Source: Physocladia obscura
Lineage: Eukaryota > Chytridiomycota > Chytridiomycetes > Chytridiales > Chytriomycetaceae
DNA: 31,390 nt
Assembly (NCBI GenBank): GCA_027596945.1
Contig: JADGJH010000054.1
Coordinates: 5,744-37,133, forward strand
Reading direction: 5' to 3'
In this document: positions 1 through 9,816 of the stretch, in pieces
Layout of the letters: every line of letters begins with the position of its first letter
Position numbering within the stretch: the first letter of the stretch is position 1
The notes under the pieces: model-generated
Databases searched by the model: none
Told to the model about the DNA's origin: nothing
Seen by the model: only the letters and a program-made list of their open reading frames with translations
Program-made: the position numbers and the translations under genes

Positions 1-376
1 TGAAAAAAGCAGTGTCGAAAAACATAAAAATGGACTTTGTGGCTGAGCGGGGGTTTTTTTTTTCCACTCTCCCGCCGCCCCAAGCGTCAAACACTGCAGT
101 CGTCCCTACTGTTTTTAATAAAAGTTGATTTTCTCATGTCGGCAATTCTCTTTGTTAACATTCTGAGTGAAATGCTGTGGAGATTAGATGAACAAGTGGT
201 CCCATTGTTTATTATACTGGATGGAATGGTGTGTTGAAAAAAAGTCCGCATGCGCGGACAAAAATGGAAGCTTTGAAAGAAAAAGAAAAAATGTGAAGGA
301 CAAGACTATTTATTTTCATCCAATTAGAAGTTTATTTCCAAAAACTTATTTTATTAATCAATATTAAAAACAAATC
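1..376. other. Left-edge sequence, no gene seen
   Basis: No convincing coding region. It holds a T-run (about 53-62), a GC-rich perfect inverted repeat at 244-259 and AT-rich sequence just before ORF1. It may be the promoter side or the end of the mobile element, but no terminal repeat can be confirmed because the window starts here. Confidence 0.5.
244..259. repeat. GC-rich hairpin (6-bp arms, 4-nt loop)
   Basis: GTCCGC and GCGGAC are perfect inverted arms around ATGC, in an otherwise A/T-rich stretch, with A-runs on both sides. It lies about 118 bp upstream of element ORF1. It could be a regulatory hairpin or a mark near an element end; nothing more can be said from one copy. Confidence 0.5.
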
Positions 377-1028
377 ATGAAGTGTGTTGTCCCTTCCACG
401 AGCGTCAGATCCAAATACCTCAAAATCACTCCCAATGGGAACTGTGTACAAAGACCCACGAAACAACCACATCTACAAAGTGGATGAAAAGAAAATTAAT
501 TCTACGCTCTCGAAGGTTGGTGTTCCTTACTTTGGAACTGAGGAAGCTGTTACCATCGAAGTGCCCGAGAAACACTTGAAGCTCGAGAATCCTGTTCGAT
601 TCAATGTCAACCAATCACTCAAGGAAAGAATCAATGAACTCGAACAAACCATCATTCAGTTGAAGAGTGAGTCTTTTTCCGATGAATCACAGCTGCCATT
701 GCGATCAAAAGAAGTAGAGAGACCAACGAAATTGGATGAAATAGTCAAGCTGATGGAAGGGCGCGAACGTTTCGAAACTGAGAGAGAGGTATTTGAGATT
801 GAGCTCAAAGCTAGACTAGTGCTGTATTCAAGGAAGGCAGATGGGTTGGATCACAGCAAGATTCTTTCAAGACTGCGACAAGAGTTGTGGACGGATACAA
901 ATGTCATTGATGAACTCACTCGGAACCAACCGTCAATCCAAAAGAGACTCCTAAAGTATCTCCAGTCACGGGAAGCTGAACACAGGGTCGTTTCTTTCAA
1001 GCGACGAAAGAGTCCGGTCTTGAAGTAA
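377..1028 (+). pseudogene. Element ORF1, coiled-coil protein of unknown function
   Basis: I do not recognise this family. An ATG at 377 opens a frame with KYLKITPNG. The main frame, open from 384, picks up at VYKDPRNNHIYKVDE, so the two frames meet at a GGG run near 437-441; an indel there is likely, or translation starts at the ATG at 435. The middle is a heptad-rich coiled coil (LKERINELEQTIIQLKSES). The C-terminal third has VLYSRKADGLDHSKILSRLR and SIQKRLLKYLQ. These blocks recur in the degenerate copy at 30.76-31.13 kb on the minus strand, which marks the gene as a repeated-element gene and not a host gene. It is intronless and ends 1 bp from the end of the convergent RING gene. It carries about 28 CpGs, so it is not CpG-depleted. 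Confidence 0.6.
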
Positions 1029-1029
1029 T

Positions 1030-1782
1030 TCAATCATCATCTGTACCATTGTTACCGTAGACATGGTTAATGAAATCGTTGATTATATGGCGCCCATTCT
1101 CCAACATTTGTATCGTCACGTTGCCATCAGTGTCCAACTCCTTCCATTTCAAGTCTCTTAAGTTTTTCTGGCACTTGTGGTGAACGGTTCGCACTGAGAT
1201 TGTATCATCAGATGATTTCTTTGTGGTAGTGACTATCACAATGTTGGCCGCGTGTGCTGACAATGGACAAATGAGCCAATTTAACTGGTCTTTCTTTATT
1301 AATACAACTCCTGTATCAATAATCATTGACGCTTCCTTATTGATTCCTTCCAAATCAAGAACATGTCCATTTGACATGAATTCATCATGTTTGATGACAT
1401 GCGCAGAGCACTTTCGATGAAAATGTGATTGTATAGATGAAATGGATATCATCTTTTCGCAGAATGGACACTTGACTTTCGCATACTGGCAATCTTCAAG
1501 ATGATCATTTATATTCCATTTTAATACTTTTACCTTACAATTCTTGTTGGGGCACAGTTCCATGAATGGCTGAAGTTTTGTCTCAAGCTGTTTGTTGTTG
1601 AACAAGCTGCTTGTCTTACACAATGGGCACAAGTTTCGAATTTGATGAATACATTTGCTACACACAAAGTGGCTTCCGCCATTTGAACACTGAATCATTG
1701 GTAAGTTTAACTTTTCAAGGCAAACACAGCATGTCAAATCTGATTGTTTTACTTCTATTAAATAAGTGATCACTTCTTCCAT
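1030..1782 (-). CDS. RING plus TRAF/SIAH-type zinc-finger protein, likely E3 ubiquitin ligase
   Basis: About 250 residues, intronless. The N-terminus is a RING-like finger: CCVC, then CSKCIHQ, then CPLC (about residues 18-58). It is followed by TRAF/SIAH-type zinc fingers: CPNKNC, an H-x3-C pair, CPFC and an H-x3-C pair at about 76-130. The remaining C-terminal half is unassigned. In this fold the RING recruits an E2 enzyme and the following fingers help bind substrate or dimerise; that role is inferred. The ATG at 1782 was chosen because it lies one base after the TAA of the polymerase-helicase frame (TAAAATG). An upstream in-frame extension to 1824 would overlap that gene. Its 3' end is 1 bp from ORF1's stop. 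Such packing is virus- or transposon-like. Unlike its neighbour, the frame is intact. Confidence 0.75.
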   Translation of the reverse strand: MEEVITYLIEVKQSDLTCCVCLEKLNLPMIQCSNGGSHFVCSKCIHQIRNLCPLCKTSSLFNNKQLETKLQPFMELCPNKNCKVKVLKWNINDHLEDCQYAKVKCPFCEKMISISSIQSHFHRKCSAHVIKHDEFMSNGHVLDLEGINKEASMIIDTGVVLIKKDQLNWLICPLSAHAANIVIVTTTKKSSDDTISVRTVHHKCQKNLRDLKWKELDTDGNVTIQMLENGRHIINDFINHVYGNNGTDDD

Positions 1783-1783
1783 T

Positions 1784-3185
1784 TTATTGTTTATATATTG
1801 AAGCAATAAAATAGATTTCCGCAAATGGATTTTTTACATTAATATAAATTTTTGAACCCAATTCATTGTTCTCCTTCCTCGAAATCAATCGCAAGTTCCA
1901 ATACGCATTGATGTTCTCGAAGTCTTCATCTGTGGTATGATCGGATCTGGCTCGAACATGATCAATCTCATACCCTTTCGGTACTGTACCATCTGGAATG
2001 CCCAAGTGGTCCAGCAACTCTTGTCTCTTCAAGAATGTGTGCTTCAAACAATATTCATCTGAACATCCTTTCCGAACAATATAGTTAATCACTCTAACGG
2101 CCTCAACTCGCTTCTTTCGTAATTCATCCTTGAGTTGACGCTTCATCTTTAACTTTCTCTTTAGCTTATTAAAGTCAACATCCACTTCTTCTGGGTGTTT
2201 TATTCCATCATCCACAACGTTAATGAAATCCTTCTTTGTTGTTCTACTAATCGCAGTATATCGCATATCACTTGCCATCCGACTACATTCATGAATTGTA
2301 AAAGGCTGATTGATTGACTCACCTTGTACTCGATGACAAGTGCTACAGTAGTTGACCCAAAAGTACTTTTGAAATTGCTCTATTGTGATGGTAAGCTTAT
2401 CTTTGGTTAGTGTATCTTCCAGCACCAATGGCTTAAGTTTCTTGACAGCGTACGTGGCACTGTTGATAATTTTTAATGCCTCGTAATTTCTATTCGCAAT
2501 CACTGGAGTACCCACCATAATAGAGACATCTTGTGAGTTTGGATCATCAGGGTTTTTTAATATTTTAAGCATCTTTTTCTTTTTCATCTTGTCTCGCTTC
2601 ATCATGATATCGTTGATTTCTTTTCGTTTCGCATGTGTAAAAGCAATATTTACTGAAGTAAACTTGCGATTGTTTTCAAAGTCAGATGGCTTTAATGTAT
2701 CAACCAAATCAAAGAGTCTCGACACAGAATCATCAGAACGGTGATTTACCAATAACAAAGTCATTTGGAAATCAACCAACTCTTTTAATGCCAATGAATC
2801 AAAGTACTTTCTCCTCGTCTTTTCCACTGGGCCTAACTGCGCATAATCGCATACCAGCACATACTTGACGTTTGTTCTCATCTTGACGTAATACAGTACC
2901 TCGTACACTTCTCCTTTCAGCTTACTCACTTCATCAATGAATATGTACTCGTACTTCTTCGCAATCTTCACTGCTTCATTCATCTCACATTTGCCATTAT
3001 TGCCAATATGAAAAAAAGTGGTGTACTGTTTGCCCGTTAATGAGTCTTGCTGCCTTGTTCGTACTAGCCAACTTGACATATGTGCCCTTTTCTAGTTTTT
3101 GCTCGGTGTTCTTCAATTCAGTTGATTTGCCACACCCTGCTTTACCTGTGATTAATCTTGAATTCAATGAATCATTTGTACTCTG
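1784..3185 (-). pseudogene. SF1 (Pif1/RecD-like) helicase with C-terminal HNH nuclease, 3' part of the polymerase fusion
   Basis: Walker A (ITGKAGCGKST) is encoded near 3120-3150. A 7-A run at 3011-3017 (T7 on the coding strand) shifts the frame. The main 431-codon frame (3079-1784) then carries Walker B (FIDEVSKLKG), the Q-containing motif (VCDYAQLGPVE), TCHRVQGES and the arginine-finger motif (MRYTAISRTT). These are SF1 helicase motifs in order. At the C-terminus, YEIDHVRARSD then NLRLISRKENNELGSK match an HNH endonuclease. Between the TGA at 3186-3188 and Walker A there is no in-frame ATG, so the helicase cannot start on its own. This argues that it was translated fused to the upstream polymerase. 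Expected role: element DNA replication or recombination. It is broken, so probably inactive. Confidence 0.85.
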
Positions 3186-5440
3186 TCACTTGTGAGTCTT
3201 CAACAAAAATTTATAATTTTGTATAAATTTTTCGCTCAGCTTCCATTCATCTGGCAGCTTCTCTTTACGATAGTTACCAATGCCTGGCTTACATTCCACA
3301 TCATTGCCATCTTCTACAACAACACTATCAGTTTTCAATCGTACAATTTTACCCCCAGTTTCATTGCCAATCGATGTGGTAACATGTTGCTTGGAATAGT
3401 ATTGAAATGCTTGGAAGTCTTGGTCTTCCTGGATACTTGAAATATGTCCTTGTCAATTTTAGAGTATACTGTATTCTCATTTGAGAAATATGCTCGCACG
3501 GCATCATTGAAGCTCATTGTAAAATGATCTTTAAATGAATCAGTTGATGTCTTGTTGAAGCAGCCAATGAAGAAATTCACCATGTCTTTGGCAGTCTTCT
3601 CATTAGGGCATTTGCCATAAATTCTGTCAACAAACTCATTGAAATAATCTGTCTTTAATGTCCTTGAAGGAATAATCTCATAGGAAATGTCAAATTTGAT
3701 TCCTTGATCCCGACAGTACTTAAGAATAGGTACGCTGTACCAACCATTGCCTCTCAGTGGAAACGTGTTGTCAGTGAGCACATAAAAGAATCCAGGCTGA
3801 AGCTTGCCAGACTATGGCTTGACTTCATCAAAAATGTTGAAGACACACCATGGAGATGTATTTTTTATACTCAAACATGCCGAATGGCATTTTCGAATAT
3901 CATAGCACTTCAAGTTTGCCTCTGGTTTTGGAACATAAAATGTCTCAGATATCGCAATCTTCTTGTATTTGAAGAAGATATCCCTGGCTACTTTGTTGAA
4001 TGTACTCTCAATAACATCAGTGCCTTTGTAGATATCAAATGCCTCAAGTGCCAATGTAATCAGATTTTGGTTTTTGAAAGAGATTGTTAGTGAATCACAC
4101 AGTTGCTTTACTTTCTCATAGTCTTTGTTGGTTTCAATAACAACATTGTTCTTGTAGTCAATTCTAACAATCTTTCCACCTACATTTTTGGTTTTGTAAA
4201 CAGTGTTCTCTTTCTTCATTAAATAAATAGCAAGTTCAGTTAGATCATATATATTAGTATAAACAACATTTGTATTTTCAAGTGTGTATAACTTATCAAA
4301 AGGAACGTTCAATTTTGCAGGCAATAAATCATCGATTACTCTCTTTGCTTGTGCTTTTTGTTTGGTCCAGTATATTGACTTGCCTGTAGTTTCTGTATTC
4401 CCAGCAAAAATAGATTTCCACAGCTCTTCATCAATTATTGGATACATGTGATCATTCGCACAGACATACAACAACGCAGGTGTATGGTGATACCGGTTTT
4501 CCGGAATGTATCGGCAGAAAGTGTCAAATTCTAATTCCAACGCATACATGCTTATTCTGTATATTTCGCAAAATCGTCTGATTTGAATTGTTGATACTCT
4601 GTCATCAACAATGCTTATGTCACCTATGTCATCATCAACGTCACCGTCAAAGAATATCTCTTTCAGTTTTTGCTCAGAAAGATTCTTTATATGCTTCGAA
4701 TAAGACTTGAGCAAATAATTCAAAACGCAATTACCCTGATCATTTTGATTTGGATCTATTCTCAAGTTGTAATAGCTGAGTACGGCACCATACATTCGCT
4801 GATCCATTATGTGGACTCGTCGCACAGGCATTAGTGTAGTTTGGTACTCAACCCTTGTTACTTCAACGTCGAAGGGAACTCGATCGCAATGCTCTTTCGA
4901 AATTCTATCCAAATGTTCTTCAACGGCATTATCAGGAATGTCTCTTAAAATATAATGCTTAACTTCTTCGTGCTCATTGCCATCGCTGTAATGAGTCTTG
5001 AATGTAATATCTGCTACAACATTGACTTTGAGAACATATAGGCTTATTAAACCAAAATCACCATCAGTCCGCCGCTCTTTGTTGGGCCTACCAATGTCAC
5101 TCTGAAGTTCTCGCTTTCTCTTAACCACCACGTTATTCACAATTTCCATACCACCTTTCTGAATTCCACCCATGACACTTGGTGAGTTTTTGATGAAATT
5201 GCCGCTTGGAACCAACAGCCAATCGCCACTGATTGATGCCTTATTGTTTTGAATGAGATTCGCAATTACTTGTTGTAGCTGTTGATGCTCGCTGATATTC
5301 TTTTGCAACACAACGTTGTTTATGAGCCTGTTTGTCTTTGAAAGCTTTGTGAACAATCCATCTGGAAGAAGAACGGAATCACTCGGTTCAAATAGTGTTA
5401 CATTTTGATAGAAATGGAGCACGCTTTTGGAAGAGAGCAT
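3186..5440 (-). pseudogene. Protein-primed-like family B DNA polymerase with N-terminal OTU-like region, broken
   Basis: The first 542 codons (5440-3815) are open. Residues 232-333 hold DQGNCVLNYL and, about 90 residues later, CANDHMYPI, which resemble the Cys and His boxes of OTU-type cysteine proteases. Palm motif A is CYDIRKCHSACLS (about 511-523). The frame then meets TAG at 3812-3814 and continues in the same frame through NGWYSVPILKYCRDQG and the motif B-like AKDMVNFFIGCFNK. At the C5 run 3352-3356 the frame shifts, and motif C (VRLKTDSVVVEDG) follows in the new frame. A TGA at 3186-3188 separates it from the helicase. The motifs fit family B palm domains of selfish elements. The motif C sequence LKTDS is unusual against the common DTDS. 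The start at 5440 is the first ATG of the frame. Confidence 0.72.
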
Positions 5441-5781
5441 CCTTTATACTCTTTTGAAAAGAAATTAATTTTTCGAATATAATTCAATTTTTTTTTAGTT
5501 AAAAGTCCAGGGTTCTGGATTTTTTAGTATCAAAATATCTGTGGTTAGGGAATACTGGTAATGACGAACTATTTTGCGCTGTAGCTGGATTTGTTCACTT
5601 CAAAAGAAAAAACGAAACCTGTTGCGTTTTTTGGAAGCAATGAGAAATCGTTCTAGAAAAACCAGTTATGAATTTCCAACATGCGCTTACGGGATTTATT
5701 GTTTACGCAAACGAAATTAACCAACACAACTAATCAACACAGCAAGCAAACCAAATCAAAGTACCATCTACCAAAGTCCAT
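5441..5781. other. Spacer between the element and a host-type gene
   Basis: AT-rich, no gene seen. Just upstream of the polymerase start (minus strand) it has T/A runs that could be its promoter. A small inverted repeat, TCCAG-GGTT-CTGGA, lies at about 5507-5520. The element's right boundary must fall in or near this stretch, but no target-site duplication or terminal repeat could be identified by eye. Confidence 0.4.
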
Positions 5782-7508
5782 TCAATCATCACTCTCATCC
5801 ACCCCTTCCTCCTCAAATCGCAACAGAACTTCATAAATACAATAGAAAAGGTTGAACAGTCTCATGGCATCAGCTGTTGGGTCACTAATAGGCTGAGCCG
5901 CGGCAACGTCATCGGTCATGTCAGTCAGAATTGGGCGAAAACTGCTTGAATTTCCTCCATTTTCGAAGAGTCGCGTCACAATACTCGTGAGAACTGAATT
6001 TGGAGTCACAACAATTCCGCTTTCACCAAAGATTGTCTGGCGTCCACAGGTTGAGTATAAGATGTCACGACCCATGTCCTAATTACTGTCATTAAGTTTG
6101 GCTCTAGATGAAAACTCAATCAAACTTACAAGAAAGCATATTTCTGCCATATGTCCAGAACGCAACCAACTATTGATTTGCAGTTCATCTATTGTTGTGT
6201 CAACCTCTTAAAATCAATAAAATCATAAACGAAACATACCATTTGCTTCAAATCCAAGCACAACACATCCATCCACAAACAACTGATACAACTCCATTAC
6301 TTCAAGTTCACTATGCTGAGATTTCGATATTGTAAATGCTGGGTTGTTGAACGAATTCAATCCTAAACCACAAAAAGTCAGAAACTATTTTCAACTGGAA
6401 ATAGCAACTTACCGGCATACCATCGATTAATTTGCCATTCACCTGCCTTCTTGTACGCATAGAACCAAGATTTTGATTTGTGAGAGTATGAAGAGAAGCT
6501 CAGGAGATCAGTTCCTTGACGCGATGTCAACAGAAACAATACTACTGGGTGGGTTTGAGAGAGCTGATCTGAGAGGAAGCTTTTGGTCTGTAAACTGTTT
6601 CAATTCAGGACCGTGATCAAACAGGAGGTCTGCATATGGAATTTCCGGCACAGGAATCCCCTTGCGGCGAGCGTCAGCCTTTTCCTTCCACTTTCGTTGC
6701 GAAATATGCTTCTGCTCCAGGCTATTGTGGTGACTATTGAATCCGTCCTTTATGGCTTGGCAGGGAAGACAGCGATTCTTTCCATCAGCCATATGGGCAT
6801 GGACTGGTGTTCACAGGACCGCAGCATTTCCCTTGGTCACGAGCGTCTTGAGCTGATTTGGCTGCCTGAAGAATTATAGGAATCATCAGCAATCATATCA
6901 GCTTTCACAGCACACAACCAATACAAATACAAACCTGAATTCCCAAATCGACGCCGAAACAAATCGAAATTATAAAGAAAGATTTTCGTTAGAATTCTAA
7001 TCAGGAAGGAGGAGTGGGAAAAGCTTACCTTGGGGTTATTCTGTTAACACCAAAACAAATCCAAATTATAAAGAAAGATTTTCGTTAGAATTCGAATCAG
7101 GAAGGAGAAGTGGGAAGTGCTTACCTTTTTGTTGTTCTATTCACGCCGAAACAAATCGAAATTATAAAGAAAGATTTTCGTTAGAATTCGAATCAGGAAG
7201 GAGAAGTGGGAAGCGCTTACCTTGGCATTCCCCACGTCGGGATCTTTGTTCTTATCATGTGTATGTCCTCGGCACTGATCGCACTCCTTGTAATGTCCAC
7301 CATTCTTCTTGCGAGCATTAAAAGTCACGAATGTCCCGTCACGTCGACGCATCCCTTCGATACATTTACGACGGCAGCAAACGCGTGCCTTCATGACAGA
7401 GATTAATGTCCGAAAACGTGCGTAAAAATCTCTAACCTCATCAATTTCCACAACTCCAGTTTCCACCGCGCCCGAACTCTCAGGATCAGAGACCCTCTCA
7501 CGCTTCAT
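5782..7508 (-). CDS. Unrecognised Cys-rich multi-exon gene, possibly frame-disrupted
   Basis: Reconstructed exons on the minus strand: 7508-7221, microexons 7136-7125 and 7040-7029 (12 nt each), 6865-6413, 6362-6240, 6206-6130 and 6078-5782. All junctions are GT/AG and the phases agree. The N-terminal exon has VCCRRKC and CDQCRGHTHDKNKDPD; the large exon has CCGPVNTSPCPYG and NRCLPCQ, suggesting zinc binding. The C-terminus is acidic (FEEEGVDESDD). Inside the large exon the coding frame changes twice. It ends at TGA near 6788 while MADGKNRCLPCQ continues in the next frame. Around 6595-6605 it must switch again to the frame with QTHPVVLFLLTSRQG, which is the one that splices onward. So it is either a decaying gene, two adjacent genes, or carries local sequence errors. 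No family is recognised. An in-frame upstream extension to 7667 exists. Confidence 0.55.
6953..7221 (-). repeat. Three tandem copies of an intron-plus-microexon unit (96 nt)
   Basis: Each copy starts with a GTAAGC donor and continues through about 75 nt of nearly identical sequence containing GAATTCTAACGAAAATC or close variants. Copies start at 7220, 7124 and 7028 (minus strand). The first two introns are both exactly 84 nt and each is followed by a 12-nt exon: AACAACAAAAAG, then AATAACCCCAAG. The third copy runs into a longer intron ending at 6866. Confidence 0.85.
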
Positions 7509-8501
7509 TGCGATCTGTTTTTGGGGAAGCAAAAGGGTAGTTAAAAAACAAAACAGCTGCCTTTTATAGCTGTTTCCAGGAAAGTCACGTGCCTCAGGAG
7601 GATAAATCTCATTTGACGCAGTCGAGATAGGCGGAGAAATGGGTACTTGAGAATTCTGTAAGACCAAAGAAGTTTAGAAACGCGAAAACAATAAGAAACA
7701 AAAAAATATGTGGCTTAGTCTTGTTGAGTAGCGATCCAGTCAGTCAGCAGCTCGCGCCTATAGCGAAACACTCAGGTTTTGGTTTCACGCCTCCCCTCAC
7801 TGCCGGTCAATGTCTTTGCCATTTTTATGTCTTTTATTTGTCCGAACTTTTTTCGTTCCATTGTTTTGTGATCGCCTATTATTTTCACCACCATTTCGGC
7901 CCAAATTCAAAAATGAATATTTTTATTAGATGCCGCAGTGGAGAGTGTGACAATTTGAAATCAGTAGTGTACTTGACCGTGAGGGAAGAGTGTGGGGCGC
8001 GTGTATAAATGCGCCGAAAAGGGATATCCGATAATGGACTCAAGGAATATAGTAAAACTGGCTTATAAAAATCGGAGTAGATTCGAAAACAAATAATAGA
8101 TAAAGCCAGCTAAGACGCCTTGAAAAAAAAGCAAGTAGTGGATATTTTCTTTTCTGCAAAGTTATTATTTTTGAAGAACATAGAGGGTCGAGATGCCAGA
8201 TGCTTGGGGAAAAAACAGAAAAAGAAAAAAAGTAATTGCTTGGCTGAAACGCGAAGGCTCGTTTCTCCAAGAAAGAAACCTGTATATTAAATGTTGAGAA
8301 AATACAAGCACAAACACGATAAACAAAAAAAAAAAAAAAGAAAAAAAAGGCTCATCTACCTCCCCCACCAATCAAAAAAAAAAAAGAAGCTATTTTTGGA
8401 GCATGAATGATACAACGATAATTTTTTTTTTTTCCCAACCTCTTCTCGAAGAAATGAAAGTTGAGAAAAATTTTCAACGGAAGTCTATATTTTCTTGTGC
8501 G
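7509..8501. other. Divergent promoter region between the Cys-rich gene and Rac gene 1
   Basis: No gene supported. It contains a TATAAA at about 8004-8009 downstream of GC-rich sequence, a plausible TATA element for the plus-strand Rac gene some 490 bp before its ATG. Long A-runs occur at about 8326-8348 and 8376-8387 and a T-run near 8423. Short open frames here are low-complexity. It would serve as 5' leader and promoter for both neighbours. Confidence 0.4.
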
Positions 8502-9816
8502 ATGCAAGCAATCAAGTGTGTCGTTGTTGGCGATGGGTGAGTAGTCATCGTCACGCGAAGAAAGAACGGATAAGCAGCGATAGCAGCGTTTCTGAGAAGG
8601 AACATGTTTTTTGATTCAGACGGGGACTGGAAATAAGACGGATCTATTAAGGAAAAATGGGATTGAAAAAGCTTGCAGGATATTGAATAATAGCAGCGAG
8701 ATCCGCACCGAAAAAAGGGACTTTCAAACTGCCCGTGGGAAATCTTTGCGGAACCATGCGATTGTCTTTGGACAGCACTTTTGGGACAACTGATATCTCC
8801 TGCAATGTGCTCATTAACGTAATCCTTTTTTATTTTATTTAAATTTTATGTGTCCACATGACGTTTTTCGCACACTGCACGCATTATTTTGTTAACTTGC
8901 TTGCTTTCTTCACTGGTTGCCGTTCATCAGTGCTGTCGGAAAGACTTGCTGTGAGTTTTTGTCCTCGCCATTTTTTGCTCCAATTTGCTTAACTGCTTAC
9001 ATCCCAAACTACCAGTATTGATCAGTTACACGACAAATGCGTTCCCCGGCGAATACATTCCCACTGTGTACGTTTATTTTCAAAGCATCTCCCTAGGCCT
9101 CCTTGAAAAAAAATAAACTATAGCGAAAGACGCCAGTGTCTATCCAATACAATCTTGATTTCTGACTTGTTGGTCCAACAAAAACAAAAACACATAACAT
9201 AGCTTCGATAATTACTCTGCGAACGTTATGGTTGATGGAAAGCCAATCAATCTTGGTCTATGGGATACAGCCGGCCAAGAAGATTACGACCGCCTCCGTC
9301 CCCTGTCGTATCCACAAACAGATGTATTCCTCGTCTGCTTTTCGCTCGTCAATCCATCGTCATACGAAAACGTCAAAGCAAAAGTAATCAAAATCAAAAT
9401 CTTTTAAAATCCACTTTCGTTAATTTTTTTCTTCCCTATTTTAAAAACCCCCAAAAAACAGTGGTTTCCCGAAATCAGCCATCACGCGCCAAACACGCCA
9501 ATGATTCTTGTCGGAACAAAGCTCGATTTGCGTGAGGACCGTGAAACACTTGAACGTTTGCGCGACCGTCGCATGTCGCCAATTTCATTCCAACAAGGCA
9601 TGCAGTGCGCCAAGGAGATTGGAGCTGTGAAGTACTTAGAGTGTTCGGCGTTGACGCAGAAGGGGTTGAAGAATGTGTTTGATGATGCTATCAGGGCTGT
9701 TTTTGCACCGCCTCCGAAAAAAACGAGGGGGGGAAAGGATGGGGGGTGCTTGCTTTTGGTTTGTCGCTTTATATTTAAATTTTCAGTATCATTTTCCAAC
9801 ATTTTTTTATTAGTAA
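8502..9816 (+). CDS. RAC1: Rac-type small GTPase (canonical copy)
   Basis: Exons 8502-8536, 8931-8950, 9016-9067, 9203-9383, 9462-9758 and 9814-9816. The protein starts [12 protein letters not shown]. The P-loop GDGAVGKTC is split by an intron. Switch I (YIPTVFDNY), switch II ([18 protein letters not shown]), the TKLD nucleotide-specificity motif and [10 protein letters not shown] are all canonical for Rac. The C-terminus is basic ([10 protein letters not shown]) and ends CLLL, a CAAX box expected to be geranylgeranylated for membrane attachment. Rac GTPases switch between GDP and GTP forms to control actin polarity and NADPH oxidase in fungi and animals. A 55-nt intron sits between the last Leu codon and TAA, so the stop codon is a separate exon. 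No defect is seen. The residues read closest to fungal Rac. Confidence 0.93.

Noticed and set aside
3192..4090. Plus-strand open frames opposite the polymerase
   Set aside because: They are antisense shadows of the minus-strand frame, with no motifs.
384..5440. Identity as a classic Maverick/Polinton or Helitron
   Set aside because: No integrase, capsid, packaging ATPase or HUH Rep motif is visible, and the polymerase is fused to an SF1 helicase. The window edge may hide other genes, so the class is left open.
9482..9802. Minus-strand open frame opposite Rac exon 5
   Set aside because: Antisense shadow of a strongly conserved Rac exon.
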